Assembly (NCBI GenBank): GCA_022402535.1
Contig: JAKRSD010000025.1
Location: forward strand, 19,430-83,429
Source: Flavobacteriales bacterium
GTDB taxonomy: Bacteria; Bacteroidota; Bacteroidia; CAIKAF01
DNA: 64,000 nt
Direction: 5' to 3'
This document shows positions 59,267 to 64,000 of this stretch, piece after piece. Under the pieces are notes generated by a model. It was given only the letters and a program-made list of their open reading frames with translations. It was not told the origin of the DNA and did not search any database. The stretch's first letter is position 1; the number at the start of each line of letters is the position of its first letter. Both the position numbers and the translations under genes were made by a program.

Positions 59267-60284
59267 TTTGGGTATTTCTGAATGTGGTAATTATATCGCT
59301 GTCAACGGTTATTCTGTTATATAAACCGGCCTCGGACAACATAGGCGCCCTAACACCGGCACCAAAACTTAAGTTTCCGGTGATTACCCGGGCTTCATCC
59401 CATAATCGGGCATCTATCCAACGTTGCAGTGTGTTGGCCCCGCCTTCAATGATTATAGATTGTATTTGGTGTTCGTAAAGCCGGTTCGCTATGTCTTCCA
59501 CCGTGTCGGCTTGCATGTACTGTGTATTGCCCCGGTTTTCCGTTTTAGAGGCATTGATTACCCAAAGCGGTTCACCATCCGAGAAGAGGTGTAAATGCTC
59601 GGGTAATTGCAGGTTTTTATCCCACACGATGCGTAATGGATTTTTACCGGGATACAGTCGTGCCGTGAGCTTGGGATTATCTTTTAATGCCGTGTTGTAC
59701 CCGATTAAAATGGCCTGCTCCCGGGTTCTCCATTCGTGAACTAACCGGTCGGTTTCCGCACTACTGATTTTGGCGGGAACCGATGTTATGGAGTCAATAA
59801 ATCCATCAGCACTCTGTGCCCATTTCAAGATGATGTAGGGCCTTTTTTTGCGGTGGAAAGTAAAAAATCTCCGGTTCAGTTCTTCGCCTTCATGGGCCGC
59901 TATTCCGGTGATGACTTCCACGCCGGCACTTTTCAATTTTTCGATTCCCTTTCCTGCCACTTCCGGAAAAGGATCTTTATTGGCGATCACCACGCGTGGA
60001 ATGTGGTTGGCTATGATTAAATCGGCACAGGGCGGGGTTTTTCCAAAATGACTGCAAGGTTCCAGGTTTACATACAGCGTGCTTTGTGATAATAATTCAG
60101 GGTGTTTACAATGCTGAATGGCCTCCACCTCGGCATGGGCCTGTCCGAATGCATGATGAAATCCTTCGCCAATGATTTTATTTTCGTGAACGATAACTGC
60201 ACCCACCAAGGGATTGGGAGCCACATAGCCTAAACCGTTTTGGGCCAGTTGCAGGCATCGTTTCATATATGTATCATGACTCAC
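59253..60284 (-). CDS. ribD: Bifunctional riboflavin biosynthesis deaminase/reductase
   Basis: RibD carries out steps 2 and 3 of riboflavin synthesis. The N-terminal deaminase has GQAHAEVEAIQH and NLEPCSHFGKTPPCADLII (zinc ligands H, C, C). The C-terminal reductase (YIILKWAQSADGFIDS, SIIIEGGANTLQRWID) reduces the ribose. The GTG start at 60284 lies four bases after a -7 box. It is 343 aa long, normal for the family. Confidence 0.95.
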   Translation of the reverse strand: MSHDTYMKRCLQLAQNGLGYVAPNPLVGAVIVHENKIIGEGFHHAFGQAHAEVEAIQHCKHPELLSQSTLYVNLEPCSHFGKTPPCADLIIANHIPRVVIANKDPFPEVAGKGIEKLKSAGVEVITGIAAHEGEELNRRFFTFHRKKRPYIILKWAQSADGFIDSITSVPAKISSAETDRLVHEWRTREQAILIGYNTALKDNPKLTARLYPGKNPLRIVWDKNLQLPEHLHLFSDGEPLWVINASKTENRGNTQYMQADTVEDIANRLYEHQIQSIIIEGGANTLQRWIDARLWDEARVITGNLSFGAGVRAPMLSEAGLYNRITVDSDIITTFRNTQNGNE

Positions 60285-60288
60285 GCTT

Positions 60289-60296
60289 CAAAGGTA
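60289..60296 (-). promoter_or_regulatory. -7 box of ribD (TACCTTTG), 4 bases before the GTG
   Basis: On the minus strand TACCTTTG is followed by AAGC and the ribD GTG, the same layout as at 2639-2646 and 9140-9147. A leaderless ribD message is implied. Confidence 0.5.
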
Positions 60297-60354
60297 ACGG
60301 GAAAAACCCGCAATCTGAAAATGAATTTGCAAACGGGATGGTGAGCTTTATCCT

Positions 60355-60362
60355 TACTTTTG
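60355..60362 (+). promoter_or_regulatory. -7 box of prmC (TACTTTTG)
   Basis: A perfect TAnnTTTG overlapping the TTG at 60360 that would otherwise be the first start codon; transcription starting near 60368 favours a start at GTG 60366 or later. It diverges from ribD, with 58 bases between the two boxes. Confidence 0.5.
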
Positions 60363-60365
60363 TGC

Positions 60366-61223
60366 GTGCTGCCAAATGGAAATACGTTATCCGATTTATT
60401 TGATTACGCCCAGAACCGATGGGGAAATCAATTCGATGCCTCTGAAAAAAAGGCTTTGAATAAAATATTGGCCGAAGACCTTTTCGGATTCAAAATAATA
60501 GCTTCTTCCGATGTGAAAAATATCCGCGTTTCCGAGAGTGAAATATTACAATGGATGCGCTCCGTAAAGCGGGTAGGAGCGGGCGAACCCGTGCAGTATG
60601 TGACCGGCAAGGCTTTGTTTTACGGATTGGTTTTTACGGTAAATCCGTCGGTCTTGATTCCCCGGCCCGAAACGGAAGAACTGGTGGAAATTATACTTGG
60701 CGATCATAACGAAAGTGCTTTGCATGTCATGGATTTCTGCACAGGCAGCGGATGTATTCCCATTGCGTTAAAACACCATAGACCTAACTGGAAAATGGAG
60801 GCAGTGGATATCAGTGAAGACGCATTGAAAACCGCTCAAACCAATGCAGAGAAACTGCATGCGGAAGTTACTTTTTATGAAGCGGATGTACTTACGGGAG
60901 AAGGAATACCCGAAGGGAATTGGGATATATTAATTTCAAATCCGCCTTATGTGGCTATAAACGAAAAAGCGCAGATGGAGGCTTCGGTATTGCATCATGA
61001 GCCGCATCTGGCCTTGTTTGTAGACGATGAAAATCCGCTGCTTTTTTATGAACGTATTGCCGAAATTTCGCCAAGCCGTTTGAATAAAAACGGTTGTATT
61101 TATCTTGAATTAAATCCCATTTATGCTGAGTCTAGTGAAGCGCTATTCAAACGCAAAGGATTTGAAACCACATTGATTAAAGACCTTTCAGGGAAATTTC
61201 GGTTTCTGAAAGCCGTGAAATAA
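60366..61223 (+). CDS. prmC: Peptide chain release factor N5-glutamine methyltransferase
   Basis: PrmC methylates the glutamine of the GGQ motif in release factors. SAM-binding VMDFCTGSGCIPIALKHH and the catalytic DILISNPPYV motif are clear; NPSVLIPRPETEELVEII is the family's upstream motif. The length is about 286 aa. I placed the start at GTG 60366, because a TTG at 60360 overlaps the -7 box; the exact start is uncertain. Confidence 0.94.
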   Translation: MLPNGNTLSDLFDYAQNRWGNQFDASEKKALNKILAEDLFGFKIIASSDVKNIRVSESEILQWMRSVKRVGAGEPVQYVTGKALFYGLVFTVNPSVLIPRPETEELVEIILGDHNESALHVMDFCTGSGCIPIALKHHRPNWKMEAVDISEDALKTAQTNAEKLHAEVTFYEADVLTGEGIPEGNWDILISNPPYVAINEKAQMEASVLHHEPHLALFVDDENPLLFYERIAEISPSRLNKNGCIYLELNPIYAESSEALFKRKGFETTLIKDLSGKFRFLKAVK

Positions 61224-61230
61224 TTTCAAA

Positions 61231-62964
61231 TTATTCTTCTGAATCTTCGCGCACTTCGCGCATATATTCCTGCTCAAAAAGTGCACCGTCTACGTCGGAT
61301 TCATATCGGGGAATTTGCCACTGGGTACTCAGCACTTTGCTGTATTGTGCCGGGGTGTTTAAAATTTCGATGGCTTTTTTCATATCCCTGTCAAACTTCA
61401 TGGCGGCTTTGGTTCTTCCTTTTTCGAAATAATATCGCTGTACAATTTCCAACGTCAGTAATTCTTTAATCTCCTCTTTAAACTGCAATAAATCATCTTC
61501 TTTCTGTTTATTCAGCTTGTCTTTCAGGTTTTTTACTTCGGCAGAAATTTGGGTAGAGTACTTGTCTTTTTCAGCCTGTGATATAAATTCGGTAAGCGCT
61601 TTTTCACTTTTGGTTTCGTAGCTTAATCCTTCTTTTTTAACGAAGGCAACAAACTTATTATATACATCATCGCTTATGGTGAAATTCTCAGGTGCATCAA
61701 TACTTGCATTTTCTTTTTGAAAGGTGTTGGCAAATTTGAAAATCAAATTTTTGTGGATTAAGGCACGGGTAACATTGTGCAGAATCGGATCGGCCACTTC
61801 GATATCGGGCATAACGCCGGCACCGTCATACACGGTTCTTCCCAATGCAGTTTTAAATTTTGTCTGAAGACTGTCGGGTAGTTTTTCGCCTTTGTTTTTA
61901 CCGGAATATTCAATCGCCTGTATGCATCTTCCGCTAGCCACATAATACTTCGACGTGGTTACTTTTAACTGTGCGTTATACTTCAAAGGACGGGTTATCT
62001 GCACGAGTCCTTTTCCAAATGATTTGTTACCGATTACCACGCCGCGGTCATAATCCTGCATGGTACCCGAAACGATTTCGGCAGCAGAAGCCGAACGTCT
62101 GTCAATCAAAACCACCAACGGAATATCTTTATCCGTAGCAGGGTTTAAAGTGGTATATGTTTTATTCCATTCAGGATTTTTTCCTTTTGTGGTTACCACC
62201 AATTTCCCTTTATCAATAAACACATTCGATACGTTAATCGCTTCGCGAAGCAGCCCTCCGGGATTTCCGCGCAGGTCTAATATTACGCCTTTGAGTTTTG
62301 CTTTTCCTTTTAATTCAATCAATGCTTCACGCACTTCTTTGCCGGCATCGGCTGTGAATCCTTCTAATTTTATGTAACCGATATCTTCGGTTATCACATC
62401 ATGATAAGGCACGTTTTTTACTTTAATTTCCTCCCGGGTTACTTCAATCGTTTTCGCGGCACCGTCCCGCAAAATTTTAACAGAAACTTTCGTTCCGGGG
62501 GCGCCTTTTACCAGTTTAAGCACCTCACTGATTTTTCTTCCTTTCACGGATTTTCCGTTAACCTCGGTAAGTATATCTCCGGGCAACATGCCGGCTTTTT
62601 GTGCGGGGGCATTTTCGTAGGTTTCTGATATCACCACATCGTCTTCCAATATTTTGAACGAAGTGCCGATTCCACCGTAAGTTCCCGTGTTTTCAAAACG
62701 GGCATCTTCTACGATGCTTTCAGGGTAATAATTGGTGTAAGGATCTAGCGAACTGAGCATGGCATCAATGCCTGTTTTCATAAGGTCTCCGGGGTTCAGT
62801 TCATCCACATAGAAAGTATTCAGTTCTTTATAGAGTATGGAATGAATTTCGAGATTTTTTGATATTTCAAAATAATCGTCCCAGGCAATCGCGGTAATGG
62901 TTCCCACGCCTAATATGGCGCCTAGGGCAAAAGATTTAAATCGGATAGCGCTTTTTTTGCTCAT
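61231..62964 (-). CDS. S41-family C-terminal processing protease
   Basis: A 577-aa periplasmic serine protease: N-terminal membrane anchor (FALGAILGVGTITAIAW), an arm, a PDZ domain near residues 95-175 (YGGIGTSFKILEDDVVISET, KAGMLPGDILTEVNGKSVKG), and the peptidase core with LDLRGNPGGLL, the catalytic Ser in DRRSASAAEIVSG and Lys in NKSFGKGLVQI. The C-terminal 150 residues form a helical extension. Family assignment (CtpA/Prc) is firm; substrates are unknown. Confidence 0.94.
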   Translation of the reverse strand: MSKKSAIRFKSFALGAILGVGTITAIAWDDYFEISKNLEIHSILYKELNTFYVDELNPGDLMKTGIDAMLSSLDPYTNYYPESIVEDARFENTGTYGGIGTSFKILEDDVVISETYENAPAQKAGMLPGDILTEVNGKSVKGRKISEVLKLVKGAPGTKVSVKILRDGAAKTIEVTREEIKVKNVPYHDVITEDIGYIKLEGFTADAGKEVREALIELKGKAKLKGVILDLRGNPGGLLREAINVSNVFIDKGKLVVTTKGKNPEWNKTYTTLNPATDKDIPLVVLIDRRSASAAEIVSGTMQDYDRGVVIGNKSFGKGLVQITRPLKYNAQLKVTTSKYYVASGRCIQAIEYSGKNKGEKLPDSLQTKFKTALGRTVYDGAGVMPDIEVADPILHNVTRALIHKNLIFKFANTFQKENASIDAPENFTISDDVYNKFVAFVKKEGLSYETKSEKALTEFISQAEKDKYSTQISAEVKNLKDKLNKQKEDDLLQFKEEIKELLTLEIVQRYYFEKGRTKAAMKFDRDMKKAIEILNTPAQYSKVLSTQWQIPRYESDVDGALFEQEYMREVREDSEE

Positions 62965-63010
62965 CTGATAAGAATTTACGGTTTAAAATAACGCTTTTTT
63001 TTTCACTTTA

Positions 63011-63241
63011 TTAGGGCACAGGGTCATATCCGCTTTTACCCCAGGGGTGACAACGGCTGATTCGTTTAGCAGTCAACCAAAACCCTTTTATCGGTCCATG
63101 TTTTTTAAAGGCTTCAAGACCATAGGCAGAGCAGGTGGGCGTGAACCGGCATGAGGAAGGAAAAAAAGGAGAAATAGCGTAGCGATAAATTTGGATAAGA
63201 AGAATAAATGGCAGCGAAAGCAGATATTTAATCCGTTCCAT
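63011..63241 (-). CDS. yidD: Membrane protein insertion efficiency factor
   Basis: YidD aids membrane insertion near Yid[21 protein letters not shown] is followed by [40 protein letters not shown] and [16 protein letters not shown], all diagnostic. Length 76 aa is normal. It overlaps rnpA by 14 bases. Confidence 0.95.
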   Translation of the reverse strand: MERIKYLLSLPFILLIQIYRYAISPFFPSSCRFTPTCSAYGLEAFKKHGPIKGFWLTAKRISRCHPWGKSGYDPVP

Positions 63242-63653
63242 TTTCGTTGATTTTCCCGTTCAGTTTTTTAATTATGCCATCCATTTCTTTCATGGTTTTT
63301 TGATATTCCGGACGGGTTGTATGGTTGTAAATAAACATGAAATCGGCACCTGGAAATTGGGGCGAAAGCAATTTGTAGAATTCACTTTTTTTGTGGCGGA
63401 ACGCTTCTCTTAAAATTCGTTTGACATAATTTCTATCTACGGATTTTTTCATCTTTTTTCCCGATACCGTAACTCCCATTTTAATGGCTGCATCATTTTC
63501 AGCATTCTTTTTAGGGTTATACTTCAGGATAAGGTTTCCGCTGCCGATAAATTTTCCTTGAGAAAATAAAAGCCCTATTGATTTCTGACTTTTAAGTTTT
63601 TCTATTTTTCGTAAGCCAAAATCAGGCGATTCGTGATAGGTTGTGTCGTTCAT
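63228..63653 (-). CDS. rnpA: Ribonuclease P protein component
   Basis: RnpA pairs with the catalytic RNA to mature tRNA 5' ends. The RNR-like motif is seen as [20 protein letters not shown] near residue 80, after [11 protein letters not shown]-terminal [17 protein letters not shown] is typical. It is 141 aa, first gene of a likely rnpA-yidD-S41 operon. Confidence 0.93.
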   Translation of the reverse strand: MNDTTYHESPDFGLRKIEKLKSQKSIGLLFSQGKFIGSGNLILKYNPKKNAENDAAIKMGVTVSGKKMKKSVDRNYVKRILREAFRHKKSEFYKLLSPQFPGADFMFIYNHTTRPEYQKTMKEMDGIIKKLNGKINENGTD

Positions 63654-63670
63654 TTGGAGTTCGTAGGGAG

Positions 63671-63702
63671 CAAATTTACGACAAAAGTATGCTGCTACAC
63701 AA
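63671..63702 (-). promoter_or_regulatory. Promoter of rnpA, TTG-N21-TAAATTTG
   Basis: On the minus strand TTG (63702-63700) lies 21 bases before a perfect TAAATTTG (63678-63671); the rnpA ATG is 17 bases further. A second overlapping TACTTTTG box lies between them, without a suitable -33. Confidence 0.6.
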
Positions 63703-63715
63703 GGGGTATAAAAAA

Positions 63716-63747
63716 TAAAGCCTGCATATGAAAATATGCAGGCTTTA
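63716..63747 (-). terminator. Terminator of the histone-like gene
   Basis: A 14-bp stem (TAAAGCCTGCATAT and complement) closed by a GAAA tetraloop, followed on the minus strand by TTTTTTATA. It sits 14 bases after the stop at 63762. Confidence 0.85.
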
Positions 63748-63761
63748 CATGTAATTCGAAA

Positions 63762-64000
63762 TTACTTTTTTCCTTTAGCTGCTTTTTTAGGAGCCGCTTT
63801 TTTAGCTGCAGGTTTCGCTGCTGCTTTTTTAGGAGCTGCCTTTTTAGCTGCAGGTTTAGCCGCTGCTTTTTTAGGAGCTGCCTTTTTAGCTGCAGGTTTC
63901 GCTGCTGCTTTTTTAGGAGCCGCTTTTTTAGCTGCGGGTTTAGCTGCTGCTTTTTTAGGAGCCGCTTTTTTAGCTGCAGGTTTCGCTGCTGCTTTTTTAG
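63762..64000 (-). CDS. Histone H1-like Lys/Ala-rich protein (partial, N-terminus outside window)
   Basis: The minus strand from the window edge to TAA at 63762 encodes only K, A, P and a final GKK. A 14-residue unit PKKAAAKPAAKKAA (42 bases) repeats about five times. Such proteins resemble the C-terminal tail of histone H1 and the HC1/HC2-like DNA-condensing proteins of bacteria. The N-terminal part, which would show whether a folded domain is present, is out of view. Confidence 0.75.
   Translation of the reverse strand, partial: KKAAAKPAAKKAAPKKAAAKPAAKKAAPKKAAAKPAAKKAAPKKAAAKPAAKKAAPKKAAAKPAAKKAAPKKAAKGKK

Overview
The window is bacterial chromosome from a member of the Bacteroidota (Flavobacteriales or Sphingobacteriales-like; the exact family cannot be told from the sequence). 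The evidence is A-rich leaders in place of Shine-Dalgarno sites, repeated TAnnTTTG (-7) promoter boxes, and typical host genes: tsaD divergent from a very large tamB, a PpiC/SurA chaperone cluster next to moxR, lpxB, bshB1, and an rnpA-yidD-S41 protease cluster. A Mu-like transposable prophage of about 34 kb, almost complete, interrupts the host DNA.

Host part 1 (1-23933). A partial acyltransferase, an isolated transcription unit with an unusually perfect Shine-Dalgarno sequence (1135-1375), a small unknown protein, a GT2 glycosyltransferase, an unknown protein and tsaD all read left. Reading right are tamB, recN, surE, a small membrane protein and lpxB. Then come a small RNA or leader-peptide unit (13050-13169), a secreted unknown protein, a YceI lipoprotein behind a sigma-54-like promoter, an MFS transporter, a TraB/GumN protein, guaB, three periplasmic-folding genes and moxR.

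Prophage (about 24.15-57.99 kb). The early end is at high coordinates. A CI/LexA-type repressor (56899-57564) is divergent from a leftward early operon holding a small HTH protein, MuA-like transposase, MuB-like ATPase, a second RecA-like ATPase, DUF3164, a GemA-like protein and many small proteins. The morphogenesis genes are split into two operons diverging from a palindrome at 38077-38098. The rightward operon carries terminase small and large subunits, gp36-like, portal, an F-like head protein with a nuclease-like tail, tape measure, gpG-like and gp37-like proteins. The leftward operon carries the ClpP-type head protease/scaffold, major capsid, a holin/endolysin/spanin lysis cassette, sheath, tube, a tail chaperone with a probable -1 frameshift, baseplate, fibres and a Dam-type methylase. 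The phage is therefore a contractile-tailed (myovirus) Mu relative with rearranged gene order. Accessory DNA at 46374-50000 includes two short genes each followed by a large attC-like hairpin repeat. A tRNA-like element without an anticodon arm lies in the early operon. Repeats resembling transposase sites lie near both ends; the exact termini and target duplication were not resolved.

Host part 2 (58020-64000). A small secreted protein coupled to bshB1 and ribD reads left, prmC reads right, and then an S41 protease, yidD, rnpA and a lysine/alanine-rich histone H1-like gene read left, the last cut by the window edge. Several host starts (2634, 9152, 60284, 60366, 13087) lie within a few bases of a -7 box, which suggests leaderless or nearly leaderless mRNAs.
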